Shown here piece after piece: positions 8,126 through 16,132 of a DNA stretch of 64,000 nt. The translations under genes and the position numbers were made by a program. Origin of the DNA: Paenibacillus_E violae (GTDB taxonomy: Bacteria > Bacillota > Bacilli > Paenibacillales > NBRC-103111); contig NZ_JAWCUD010000001.1 of assembly GCF_032461945.1 (NCBI RefSeq), forward strand, positions 620,001 through 684,000. Reading direction: 5' to 3'. Numbering within the stretch: the stretch's first letter is position 1; every line of letters starts with the position of its first letter. A model generated the notes under the pieces. The model saw only the letters and a program-made list of their open reading frames with translations, made no database searches and was not told the DNA's origin.

Positions 8126-8921
8126 TAAAATTGTTGCTACCAAACGAGCTGAAGTTGAAGCAATGAGCAGCTTTTCCATTGCGCAAGCGGAGAAAACCAT
8201 TTCCGAGATGCCGTCTTGCTTAGGTTTCGAAAAAGCTTTGACAACACGTAAAAATCGCGCCATGGGATTGATTGCCGAAGTCAAAAAGGCGTCTCCGTCC
8301 AAGGGTTTGATCCGCGAGGATTTTGATCCGGTATTGTTGGCTAGTTCCTATCAACGGGCAGGCGCTGATTGCATTTCGGTGCTTACGGATGTGGATTATT
8401 TCCAAGGAAGCAATGCGTATTTGAAAGCTGTACGCCAAGCGGTGAATGTGCCTTTGCTGCGGAAAGACTTCACGATCGATCCGAAACAAATCTATGAAGC
8501 GCGCTTGATTGGGGCAGATGCGATCTTACTGATCGCGGCCATTTTGACGACTGACCAGATGAAGCAATATCTCAAGCTAGCAAGTGATCTTGGTTTGGAT
8601 GCGTTGGTTGAAGTGCATGACCGTGAAGAATTGGAGCGTGCGCTCGAACTGGACACCCAAATGATTGGGATCAATAACCGGAACTTGAAGACGTTCGTTA
8701 CCGATTTGAAAACAACAGAAGAGTTGATTCAATACATTCCGGCAGGCAAAACCATCGTCAGTGAGAGTGGAATCTCATCCGTCCAAGACATGGCCTATCT
8801 GCAGCAGATCGGCTCGCAAGCCGTGTTGATCGGTGAACATTTCATGCGCCAGCCTGTTGTTGAGCAAGCGGTTCACGATCTGATGGGGCCAATTGTGCAT
8901 ACAACGAATCAGACGGTTTAG
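8115..8921 (+). CDS. trpC: Indole-3-glycerol phosphate synthase
   Basis: Closes the indole ring from CdRP. A 268-residue TIM-barrel enzyme with AEVKKASPSKG (catalytic Lys, about residues 54-64), LLRKDFTIDPKQIYEAR, GINNRNLKTF and SESGI. It starts inside the 3' end of trpD, so it is translationally coupled. Confidence 0.98.
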   Translation: MFLDKIVATKRAEVEAMSSFSIAQAEKTISEMPSCLGFEKALTTRKNRAMGLIAEVKKASPSKGLIREDFDPVLLASSYQRAGADCISVLTDVDYFQGSNAYLKAVRQAVNVPLLRKDFTIDPKQIYEARLIGADAILLIAAILTTDQMKQYLKLASDLGLDALVEVHDREELERALELDTQMIGINNRNLKTFVTDLKTTEELIQYIPAGKTIVSESGISSVQDMAYLQQIGSQAVLIGEHFMRQPVVEQAVHDLMGPIVHTTNQTV

Positions 8922-8936
8922 AAAGAGGCGAATAGG

Positions 8937-9635
8937 ATGCCAGCAGACACGATGCCAACGGTTAAAATCTGTGGACTTCAAAGCGTTGAAGTGTTAAAAT
9001 CAGTCATACATTTGCCAATTGATCATATTGGATTGGTCTTTGCTCCAAGCAAGCGTCAAGTTAAGCCAGACAAGGCTGCGGAGCTTATTTCCTACTTGAG
9101 AAATGAAGCGGATCATGGTATTTCCGTGCCGCTAACAGTAGGCGTGTTCGTAAATCCGAGCCAAGAGCAGCTCAAGGAAATCATGGAGGTTGCCCCCCTT
9201 GATATCGTTCAATTGCATAGTCAGGAAACTCCTGAGTTCTGTAAATGGGTGCGTGAACAGTTCGATGTTCAAGTGTTCAAGTCTGTGTCCATTTCCAAGT
9301 CAGAGAATAAAATTCCGTCTAGCTCAGAAGTAGCTGCTCAGCTGGATCCGTATATCGGATCGGTTGATGCCGTGTTGCTTGATACTTTTGACCCTGTATA
9401 TGGGGGAGGATCCGGGAAAACTTTTGCCTGGGACTGTATCCCTGTTTATCAGGAGTGGGCTCGTAAAGCAGGTGTCAAATTGCTAGTAGCAGGTGGATTG
9501 CAGCCTGACAATGTGGATCAACTAGTGGAAGCCTATCGTCCTGACGGCGTGGATGTGTCCAGCGGTGTAGAGACAGATGGTGTGAAAGATATTGCGAAAA
9601 TTACCGCATTTGTGGAAAGGGTGACCGGAAAGTGA
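8937..9635 (+). CDS. trpF: Phosphoribosylanthranilate isomerase
   Basis: Amadori isomerisation of PRA to CdRP. 232 residues with VKICGLQ at the N-terminus, LLDTFDPVYGGGSGKTFAWD (phosphate and substrate loop) and VAGGLQPDNV. The stop overlaps the trpB GTG start in GTGA. A separate trpF, not fused to trpC, is the Bacillus arrangement. Confidence 0.97.
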   Translation: MPADTMPTVKICGLQSVEVLKSVIHLPIDHIGLVFAPSKRQVKPDKAAELISYLRNEADHGISVPLTVGVFVNPSQEQLKEIMEVAPLDIVQLHSQETPEFCKWVREQFDVQVFKSVSISKSENKIPSSSEVAAQLDPYIGSVDAVLLDTFDPVYGGGSGKTFAWDCIPVYQEWARKAGVKLLVAGGLQPDNVDQLVEAYRPDGVDVSSGVETDGVKDIAKITAFVERVTGK

Positions 9636-10828
9636 CGCAAGTACCTGATAAACACGGCAGATTCGGCAAATTCGGCGGCCGTTACGTACCAGAAACATTG
9701 ATGAATGCTTTGACGGAGCTGGAAGAAGCTTATAAGCAATATAAAGACGACCCTGAATTTATTGCTGAAGTTCGTTATTTGCAAAAGCAATATTCCGGCA
9801 GACCAACTCCCCTATATTACGCTGAGCGACTCTCTGAGCAGTTGGGTGGCGCCAAAATTTACTTAAAACGAGAAGACCTGAATCATACAGGCGCTCATAA
9901 AATTAATAACACCATCGGACAAGCCGTACTTGCGAAAAAGATGGGGAAAAAGAAAATCATCGCTGAGACGGGAGCAGGCCAGCACGGTGTTGCATCGGCA
10001 ACGGTCGCTGCATTGATGGGCTTTGAGTGCAAAGTTTTCATGGGCGAAGAGGATACGAAAAGACAGCAATTGAACGTCTTTCGGATGAAACTGCTCGGTT
10101 CTGAAGTCATTCCGGTTACTTCAGGAACTCGTACTCTGAAAGATGCGTGCAACGAAACACTGCGTTATTGGGTCAGTAATGTACAGGATACATATTATAT
10201 CCTGGGTTCCGTTACAGGGCCTCATCCTTACCCGATGATGGTCCGTGATTTTCAGCGCATTATCGGTGACGAATCGCGTGAGCAAATTCTCGAAACCGAA
10301 GGCAGGTTGCCGGATGCCGTTGTTGCTTGCGTAGGCGGTGGCAGTAACGCCATGGGGATTTTTTATCCGTTTGTTCAGGATGAAACGGTTAAACTCATCG
10401 GCGTTGAAGCTGCTGGCCGCGGTATCCATACGGAAGAGCATGCCGCTACGATGACCAAAGGCTCACCTGGCGTATTTCAAGGTTCGCTTAGCTACCTGCT
10501 GCAGGATGAATACGGGCAAGTACTGCCGGCTCACTCTATCTCGGCGGGGTTGGACTACCCTGGTATCGGACCGGAGCATTCTTACCTGAAAGATATTGAG
10601 CGTGCTACGTATTATCCGATTACTGACCAGGAAGCGCTTGACGCTCTTCAATTGCTAAGCCGTACGGAAGGTATTATACCAGCTTTAGAGAGCGCTCATG
10701 CGATTGCACATACAGTAAAACTAGCTCCAACGATGTCCAAGGATCAAATTATTGTCGTAAGCCTGTCTGGCCGTGGCGATAAAGATGTGGAATCCATTAT
10801 GAGCTATCTGGGCACAGGGGAGGAATAG
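9632..10828 (+). CDS. trpB: Tryptophan synthase beta chain
   Basis: PLP enzyme condensing indole with serine. It starts at GTG, overlapping trpF by 4 bases; 398 residues. HTGAHKINN contains the PLP lysine (about residue 90), AETGAGQHGVA and VGGGSNAMGIF bind PLP and its phosphate, and YPGIGPEHSYL is the family's C-terminal segment. Partner of trpA in the alpha2-beta2 complex with indole channelling. Confidence 0.98.
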   Translation: MTQVPDKHGRFGKFGGRYVPETLMNALTELEEAYKQYKDDPEFIAEVRYLQKQYSGRPTPLYYAERLSEQLGGAKIYLKREDLNHTGAHKINNTIGQAVLAKKMGKKKIIAETGAGQHGVASATVAALMGFECKVFMGEEDTKRQQLNVFRMKLLGSEVIPVTSGTRTLKDACNETLRYWVSNVQDTYYILGSVTGPHPYPMMVRDFQRIIGDESREQILETEGRLPDAVVACVGGGSNAMGIFYPFVQDETVKLIGVEAAGRGIHTEEHAATMTKGSPGVFQGSLSYLLQDEYGQVLPAHSISAGLDYPGIGPEHSYLKDIERATYYPITDQEALDALQLLSRTEGIIPALESAHAIAHTVKLAPTMSKDQIIVVSLSGRGDKDVESIMSYLGTGEE

Positions 10829-10831
10829 GCG

Positions 10832-11641
10832 ATGAACCTAATTGATAAGCGTTTCGCTGAGCTTAAAGAGCGGGGGGAAACAGCTATGATTCCTTTCCTG
10901 ACCATTGGTGATCCAACGATTGAAGCTTCCTTAGAGCTTATTCTTGAAATGGAGCGGGCAGGTGCCGATTTAATCGAGCTGGGTGTTCCATATTCAGATC
11001 CTCTAGCAGATGGTCCTGTCATCCAACGATCTTCTGAACGTGCGCTGCTTCGTAAGATTACGATATTTGATGTGATAGATGTTGCTCGCCAGGCGCGGAG
11101 CAGGGGATCCAAGCTGCCATTCATTCTATTCACTTACTACAACCCTGTTCTGCAAATCGGACTGGAACGGATTTTCAAAACGATGCAGGAAAATGAAATC
11201 AGTGGAATTATTATTCCAGATCTACCGTTAGAAGAAGATAGTGAGACGAGAGCGATTGCAGAAACGTATGGTGTTCATTTGATTCCATTGGTTGCGCCGA
11301 CTTCGAATGAACGTGTGAAACGTATCGCAGCCGGAGCTCGTGGATTCGTTTACTGTGTTTCCTCACTTGGTGTAACCGGTGAACGGGCTGAATTTTTCGG
11401 CGGAATTGAAGATTTTCTATCTACGGTGCGAGAAGCGGCGAAAGTGCCGATCGTTGTCGGATTCGGTATTTCCAACCGGGAGCAGGTTCAGCGGTTCGAG
11501 AAGCTCTGTGACGGAGTTGTTGTGGGGAGTGCCATTGTCCGCACGATTGAAAGCGCGCTGCACCATTTCCAAGAAGATGCTGCTCATCCAGAAGGATTAC
11601 AGCAAATTGGCGGCTTCGTGGGCCAGCTAAAAGGCAGATAA
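10832..11641 (+). CDS. trpA: Tryptophan synthase alpha chain
   Basis: Cleaves indole-3-glycerol phosphate to indole for TrpB. 269 residues; LIELGVPYSDPLADGPVIQ holds both catalytic acids (Glu then Asp, near residues 50 and 61), and GFVYCVSSLGVTG and GFGISNREQV form the phosphate-binding loops. It is the last gene before the operon terminator, so in this genome hisC and tyrA probably form a separate unit. Confidence 0.98.
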   Translation: MNLIDKRFAELKERGETAMIPFLTIGDPTIEASLELILEMERAGADLIELGVPYSDPLADGPVIQRSSERALLRKITIFDVIDVARQARSRGSKLPFILFTYYNPVLQIGLERIFKTMQENEISGIIIPDLPLEEDSETRAIAETYGVHLIPLVAPTSNERVKRIAAGARGFVYCVSSLGVTGERAEFFGGIEDFLSTVREAAKVPIVVGFGISNREQVQRFEKLCDGVVVGSAIVRTIESALHHFQEDAAHPEGLQQIGGFVGQLKGR

Positions 11642-11644
11642 TGA

Positions 11645-11677
11645 AATCCCTCTAGACATTAGTCTAGGGGGATTTTT
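11645..11677 (+). terminator. trp operon terminator
   Basis: AATCCCTCTAGAC-ATTA-GTCTAGGGGGATT stem followed by T residues just after trpA. In B. subtilis transcription is described as continuing into hisC; here a strong terminator intervenes. Confidence 0.9.
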
Positions 11678-11731
11678 AAAAATTACCTATTTACTGTTAA
11701 GCGTTAAAGCAGTACACTATTATGTGTTGAT

Positions 11732-11754
11732 CATTGAGACATTTGTCTCTAATG
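11732..11754. repeat. Operator-like inverted repeat before hisC
   Basis: CATT-GAGACA-TT-TGTCTC-T-AATG: a 6-bp perfect inner palindrome extended by CATT/AATG with one extra base. There is no T-run. It lies between the trp terminator and hisC, where a promoter for hisC-tyrA is expected. The function is not established. Confidence 0.45.
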
Positions 11755-11865
11755 AGTGGCTAAAGCAATATTCCTTCTACATAAAAAGGAACCACATTTT
11801 ACAACAGTACTAGTTTTGTGGGACAATTACAAAATTCGGACAACTAATTGATGAGGTGGCTACCA

Positions 11866-12966
11866 ATGAAACCGAAACAAACGATTGTACATTTGCCGGT
11901 CTATCAACCGGGTAAACCTATTGAAGAAGTAAAAAGAGAGCTGGGATTAACGGAAGTGATTAAACTCGCTTCCAACGAAAATCCATTTGGCTCGTCGCCA
12001 AAAGCAAAAGCGGCGATTGAAGCGGAAATCGCTAACATCAGCTTGTACCCTGACGGCGGGGCTGTTCAGCTGACAGAAGCAGTGGCTGAGTATCTTGGCG
12101 TCGCGACGAATCAACTCATTTTCGGTGCAGGTTCTGATGAGGTTATTCTTATGCTGGCACGCGCTTTCCTCGTACAAGGCGATGAAACGGTGATGGCTTC
12201 TCATACCTTCCCGCAATATAAGCACAATTGTGAGATTGAGGGAGCTGTATCCATCGAGATCTCATTGAAGGATGGCACTCACGACCTGGATGGCATGCTG
12301 GCTGCTATTACTGAACGCACGAAGATCGTCTGGATCTGTAATCCGAACAATCCAACAGGCACGATGAATACGGATGCGGAAATCAAAGCCTTTTTAGCCA
12401 AAGTTCCTGAGCATGTACTGGTCGTTCTGGATGAAGCTTACTGCGAGTACAATACGACGGGAGAATTCCCGGATAGCATCGAGCTGATTGGTCAGTATCG
12501 CAATGTCATCGCACTGCGTACTTTTTCGAAAATATACGGTTTGGCTTCCTTACGAATCGGTTATGGCATTGGGCACCCGGATGTGATCCGATCCATTAAT
12601 CAAGTTCGTGAGCCTTTCAACACGACAAGATTTGCTCAAGCTGCTGCTTTAGCCGCGATTAAAGACCAAGACTTCATCGCAAGCTGTCGCGAAGCGAATA
12701 CAGCAGGTTTGAATTATTTAACGGAGCAGTTTAACGAAATGGGGTTAAAGGCTTTCCCTGCACACGGTAACTTCGTTATGGTGAATGTCGGACGCCCTGC
12801 GGCAGAAGTATTTAATGGTTTACTGCGCAGAGGCATTATTGTCCGTGGCGGACATATGCTTGGCTTCCCGACGTCCATCCGAGTTACCATCGGCTCAAGT
12901 GAACAAAATGAGAAATTCATTGCAGCTTTGCAGCAAGTGCTTGCTGAGGTTGCTGTTCAAGCCTAA
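11866..12966 (+). CDS. hisC: Histidinol-phosphate aminotransferase, also aromatic aminotransferase
   Basis: PLP-dependent class I/II aminotransferase. From the ATG at 11866 (GATGAGGTGG upstream) it has 366 residues. ASNENPFGSSP near residue 40, NPNNPTG, VLDEAYCEY and TFSKIYGLASLRIGYG (PLP lysine) are typical of HisC. In Bacillus, HisC in the aro/trp cluster serves both histidine and Tyr/Phe synthesis; its place next to tyrA supports the aromatic role, which is inference here. Confidence 0.93.
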   Translation: MKPKQTIVHLPVYQPGKPIEEVKRELGLTEVIKLASNENPFGSSPKAKAAIEAEIANISLYPDGGAVQLTEAVAEYLGVATNQLIFGAGSDEVILMLARAFLVQGDETVMASHTFPQYKHNCEIEGAVSIEISLKDGTHDLDGMLAAITERTKIVWICNPNNPTGTMNTDAEIKAFLAKVPEHVLVVLDEAYCEYNTTGEFPDSIELIGQYRNVIALRTFSKIYGLASLRIGYGIGHPDVIRSINQVREPFNTTRFAQAAALAAIKDQDFIASCREANTAGLNYLTEQFNEMGLKAFPAHGNFVMVNVGRPAAEVFNGLLRRGIIVRGGHMLGFPTSIRVTIGSSEQNEKFIAALQQVLAEVAVQA

Positions 12967-12989
12967 TACAAATTAAAGGTTGATCTCTT

Positions 12990-14078
12990 ATGACGAAAAT
13001 TGCGATATTTGGTGTAGGGCTTATCGGCGGTTCACTGGCCTTATGTTACAAAGGAAAACCGGGTTTTACCGTTGTCGGCCATTCTCCGAATCCGAAATCG
13101 GTTGAGAAACTGCTCAAACGAAACGTGGTTGATGCTGCAACAACGAATATGGCTGAGGCGGTAGACGGGGCTGACTACATTTTTCTCTGCGTGCCGGTTG
13201 GGATGTTAGAAGAATATGTTCAGCAGTTGATGAATCTTCCGCTCAAGAAAGGCTGTATCATCACGGACGTGGGGAGCACGAAAGCAACCATTACGGAAAG
13301 CGCAGAAACCATAGTAAAAGATGGTGTTTTCTTTATTGGCGGTCATCCAATGGCAGGCTCCGAACGTCACGGCGTTGAGGCAGCATCTTCGCATCTTTTT
13401 GAAAATGCCTTCTATGTGTTAACCCCGGCAGAGGGTACACCACAGGCAGAGGTTGACCGCTTAACCGAGCTGCTTAAGACGACGAAAGCACAAATCGTGC
13501 AGGTCGGAGCACGGGAGCATGATGATATTGTTGGTGCGATCAGTCACTTGCCGCACATTATTGCGGTTGCGCTGGTTAACCAAGTCAGAGGATATAACGA
13601 AACCAACCCGTTGTATCAGAATCTGGCTGCGGGGGGCTTCAGAGACATCACGCGCATTGCCTCAAGCGAGCCGATGATTTGGCGGGATATTTTAGTGAAT
13701 AATCGACAGGTGCTGCTCAAATTGCTTGTGGATTGGAATCTCGAAATTTCTCGTTTTATTGAACTCATTGAGAATAGTGATGGCGAGGGAATTGTTGAAC
13801 AATTCCGGATTGCCGGTGAATTCAGAAGCCAACTGCCTGAGCGCAGAAAAGGCATGATCACATCATTGTTTGATATTTATGTTGATATTCCGGATCATCC
13901 CGGTATTATTGGTCAAATTACAACACTATTAGGTAATGCTAGAATTAATTTGAGCAATATTCAAATTATTGAGAGCCGCGAAGATGTGCCTGGTATTTTG
14001 CGTTTATCCTTCCGCAATCAGGAAGATGCCGATCGCGCCTCAGAGCTGCTGAGCGGGCCTTACGCGGTTCATGTATAG
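12990..14078 (+). CDS. tyrA: Prephenate dehydrogenase with C-terminal ACT domain
   Basis: Oxidative decarboxylation of prephenate to 4-hydroxyphenylpyruvate. 362 residues: IFGVGLIGGSLAL is the N-terminal dinucleotide fold, GGHPMAGSERHG and AISHLPHIIAVAL carry substrate-binding and catalytic His positions, and about residues 293-360 form an ACT domain (DIPDHPGIIGQITTLLG), the likely site of feedback control by tyrosine. It is followed by a strong terminator. The aroA gene that follows tyrA in B. subtilis is absent here. Confidence 0.96.
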   Translation: MTKIAIFGVGLIGGSLALCYKGKPGFTVVGHSPNPKSVEKLLKRNVVDAATTNMAEAVDGADYIFLCVPVGMLEEYVQQLMNLPLKKGCIITDVGSTKATITESAETIVKDGVFFIGGHPMAGSERHGVEAASSHLFENAFYVLTPAEGTPQAEVDRLTELLKTTKAQIVQVGAREHDDIVGAISHLPHIIAVALVNQVRGYNETNPLYQNLAAGGFRDITRIASSEPMIWRDILVNNRQVLLKLLVDWNLEISRFIELIENSDGEGIVEQFRIAGEFRSQLPERRKGMITSLFDIYVDIPDHPGIIGQITTLLGNARINLSNIQIIESREDVPGILRLSFRNQEDADRASELLSGPYAVHV

Positions 14079-14095
14079 CTGAAATTGTACGCACA

Positions 14096-14155
14096 AATAA
14101 GCTGATTTCTCCTCTTGTAGAACGTCCCAAAAGAGAAGAAATCAGCTTATTTTTT
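14096..14155 (+). terminator. Strong intrinsic terminator after tyrA
   Basis: AATAAGCTGATTTCT and AGAAATCAGCTTATT arms form a long stem (further extended by CTCTT/AAGAG) ending in TTTTTTAT. Confidence 0.93.
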
Positions 14156-14171
14156 ATTCTGTTGAAATCAA

Positions 14172-14200
14172 TTCTCAAATAAAAAACTTCGTGCTATAAT
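14172..14200 (+). promoter_or_regulatory. Promoter of the polysaccharide deacetylase gene
   Basis: TTCTCA (14172-14177), a 17-base spacer and TATAAT (14195-14200). The -10 box overlaps the ATG at 14199, arguing that the true start of the next gene is further downstream. Confidence 0.55.
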
Positions 14201-14249
14201 GACATCGTTCATATTAATATTACAAACTTCTAAGTGTGGGGCGAACGAG

Positions 14250-15107
14250 ATGAAGCTGTGGATGATGTTAAAAAGCACGTTGATTGTTATTGTTATTTTT
14301 GTTAATTTTTTCCCGTCATTTGTAAGTGCGAACAATGTCATCTACTCAAAGGAAGTTGCTGTTCTCGTGTATCATCACATCGATGATCAGGTTGAGGGTT
14401 CTGTGACCATTTCAACCAAATTATTTGAGCGGCAGCTAGGTGCACTACAGCGTCAAGGCTACAATTTTATCACGATGGATCAGTTTAAGAGTTTTATGAA
14501 AGATGGGGCGAAAATACCGGATAACGCTGTACTAATCACCTTTGATGACGGGTATGAAAGTTTTTATACGAATGCATATCCTATTCTCAAAAAAATGCGT
14601 ATACCAGCCGTGAATTTTGTGATTACCAAAGATTTGGATAACCCGACAGCGACGTTGCTGCCATCCTTGTCCAGGGATCAAATTAGAAAAATGAGAAAAG
14701 AATTCTCAAATATTGATTTTCAACTTCATTCGGATCAATTGCACGCAATGAAAGATGGCAAGCCGATGTTGAACAACAGAATGACAACGAATGGCGTAAC
14801 CGAGACTCAGGAAGATCTTAAGCAAAGGGTTATTGCGGATACGAAGACATGTATGGCAAAACTTAGAGAGTTGGATGGCGCTAAATCTATCGATTCCTAT
14901 GCTTACCCGTTTGGCAGCTATGATGATTTCACCATTTCCTATCTGAATGAAGTTGGAGTTAAATATGCGTTCACGACCAAAGCGGGATTAACTTCCAAAC
15001 AAACGGATCCGATGCAGATTCCGCGTATTAATGCAGGTAGCCCATATATTCGGCCTCATTCCATTAATAATTTAATTAATCAATCCATAAGGAATCAACT
15101 GAAATAG
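14250..15107 (+). CDS. Secreted polysaccharide deacetylase (CE4 family)
   Basis: Probable extracytoplasmic metal-dependent N-deacetylase of a cell-wall or matrix polysaccharide. From the ATG at 14250 it has 285 residues, starting with a signal peptide or membrane anchor (basic MKLWMMLKS, hydrophobic core to about residue 24, VSANN). LITFDDGYESF is CE4 motif 1 (TFDDG); LHSDQLH is a motif-2-like His pair with the wider spacing seen in PgaB/IcaB-type deacetylases; SYAYPFGSYDD is motif 3. The substrate cannot be read from the sequence. Expressed from its own promoter. Confidence 0.85.
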   Translation: MKLWMMLKSTLIVIVIFVNFFPSFVSANNVIYSKEVAVLVYHHIDDQVEGSVTISTKLFERQLGALQRQGYNFITMDQFKSFMKDGAKIPDNAVLITFDDGYESFYTNAYPILKKMRIPAVNFVITKDLDNPTATLLPSLSRDQIRKMRKEFSNIDFQLHSDQLHAMKDGKPMLNNRMTTNGVTETQEDLKQRVIADTKTCMAKLRELDGAKSIDSYAYPFGSYDDFTISYLNEVGVKYAFTTKAGLTSKQTDPMQIPRINAGSPYIRPHSINNLINQSIRNQLK

Positions 15108-15134
15108 AGCATTTCTTCATGTTAAAAAAGAGAA

Positions 15135-15148
15135 GGTAAACGTTTTCA
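15135..15148 (+). promoter_or_regulatory. cre-like (CcpA) site upstream of an orphan promoter
   Basis: GGTAAACGTTTTCA matches the catabolite-response consensus TGWAANCGNTNWCA at 13 of 14 positions (first base differs). It ends 8 bases before a -35 box, a position used for CcpA activation in known cases such as ackA. Confidence 0.5.
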
Positions 15149-15156
15149 AAAAAGTG

Positions 15157-15185
15157 TTGACAGAATGAAACCGTATACATATAAT
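15157..15185 (+). promoter_or_regulatory. Consensus sigma-A promoter of a candidate small RNA
   Basis: TTGACA (15157-15162), exactly 17 bases, TATAAT (15180-15185): a perfect consensus promoter. The next intrinsic terminator is only about 75 bases downstream and no coding frame lies between. Confidence 0.85.
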
Positions 15186-15191
15186 AAAAGT

Positions 15192-15266
15192 ACAGTATGG
15201 TTTCTCTCCACTCCTATCCGATAATCGCACCATAAGTGCAGCCGCCAATTTGGCGGTTTTTTTTTT
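15192..15266 (+). ncRNA. Putative small regulatory RNA, about 75 nt
   Basis: It begins about 7 bases after a consensus promoter and ends in an intrinsic terminator (CCGCCA-ATT-TGGCGG plus ten T residues, 15242-15266). TATGGT (15196-15201) can pair with ACCATA (15229-15234), leaving a 27-nt loop whose first half is TTCTCTCCACTCCTATCC, a pyrimidine-rich stretch resembling anti-Shine-Dalgarno seeds of trans-acting small RNAs. No known Rfam family was recognised. The alternative is a terminated (attenuated) leader of the sigma-factor operon that begins 278 bases further on. Confidence 0.6.
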
Positions 15267-15543
15267 GCTCATAAATACCATATTTTTCTGATATTCATAT
15301 ATAATGGATAGGGTGGGTTGTTGCTTTCAACAGACAAGCATGGAATGTGAATTTTTTTCAACAAATTGTCGAATGGAGCAGGAATTTCGCAATTCATCGA
15401 GAAGAATTTAATAGGTCATAATTTACATATTGATCCTTTCACATTTATTTTACAAATGAACGCAACTTTTCACTCTAATTGCAGTACAACATGTATGAGC
15501 AGTTGGAGTGGTACCCGGGAACCGTTAGGAGGGTCGCCACGTA
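15267..15543 (+). other. Non-coding stretch before the ECF sigma gene
   Basis: 277 bases of AT-rich sequence with no supported gene. TATAAT at 15300-15305 could be a -10 box but has no convincing -35 at 17 bases. A strong ribosome site, TAGGAGGG, lies just before the sigma gene at 15544. GGTACCCGGGAACC near 15511 is a palindrome-like string of unknown meaning. Confidence 0.4.
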
Positions 15544-16125
15544 ATGACCGATTCCCAGTTGATCAGAGAAATCAAGGATGGAAATGTTCAGCTTTATAAC
15601 GAGCTTATGCGTCGTTACGAGCGTAAAATCCTTGCATTCATCTTTCATATGCTCAAAAGTACACAAATGGAAGCTATTGCTGAAGATTTGTGTAACGAAA
15701 CGTTTTATAAAGCGTATCGCAGTTTGCACTCTTTTCGCGAAATTGAAGCCTCCTTTTCTACCTGGTTGTATACAATTGCCCGGAATACAGTTTTGAGTGA
15801 GCTGCGCAAAAATAAAAGTGTGCAAGTCTCGTTAGAGCAAAGCGGGTTGACGCCCCATGCTTCGTTTGATGCCATGCCGGAGCAAGCCATGCTGCGTAAC
15901 GAGAAAGTATCGATGGTTCGAGATGCGATTAACAGTTTACCGGAGAAACAACGATCTGCTTTGATATTAAGAGAGTATGATCAGATGGATTATCAGGAAA
16001 TCGCCAACATTTTAGGTCAAACCGTAAGCTCGGTGAAGTCTCTCTTATTTAGGGCTAGAGCATCAGTCAAGCTACAGTTGGACCCTTACTTCAGTGAACC
16101 GATATTCGAAGAATCGAAGGGATGA
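15544..16125 (+). CDS. ECF RNA polymerase sigma factor
   Basis: Group IV sigma factor directing RNA polymerase to a specific regulon. 193 residues. Region 2 (about residues 20-90) shows EDLCNETFYKAYRSLHSF and FSTWLYTIARNTVLSELRK; region 4 (about 125-180) shows INSLPEKQRSALILREYDQMDYQEIANILGQ followed by a helix-turn-helix with SVKSLLFRAR. TAGGAGGG sets the start. The next gene, 7 bases on, encodes a zinc-containing anti-sigma factor, so this is a signal-controlled pair; the signal is unknown. Resembles the SigW/SigV-like groups, but the exact class was not decided. Confidence 0.93.
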   Translation: MTDSQLIREIKDGNVQLYNELMRRYERKILAFIFHMLKSTQMEAIAEDLCNETFYKAYRSLHSFREIEASFSTWLYTIARNTVLSELRKNKSVQVSLEQSGLTPHASFDAMPEQAMLRNEKVSMVRDAINSLPEKQRSALILREYDQMDYQEIANILGQTVSSVKSLLFRARASVKLQLDPYFSEPIFEESKG

Positions 16126-16132
16126 AACAGCG

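Noticed and set aside
15500..15530. T-box-like string GTGGTACCCGGGAACC before the ECF sigma gene
   Set aside because: Core AGGGTGGNACCGCG is not matched, no stem I or terminator, and the downstream gene is not amino-acid related.
15366..15599. 77-codon plus-strand frame before the sigma gene
   Set aside because: Runs into the start of the sigma gene in another frame, no ribosome site, no recognisable features.
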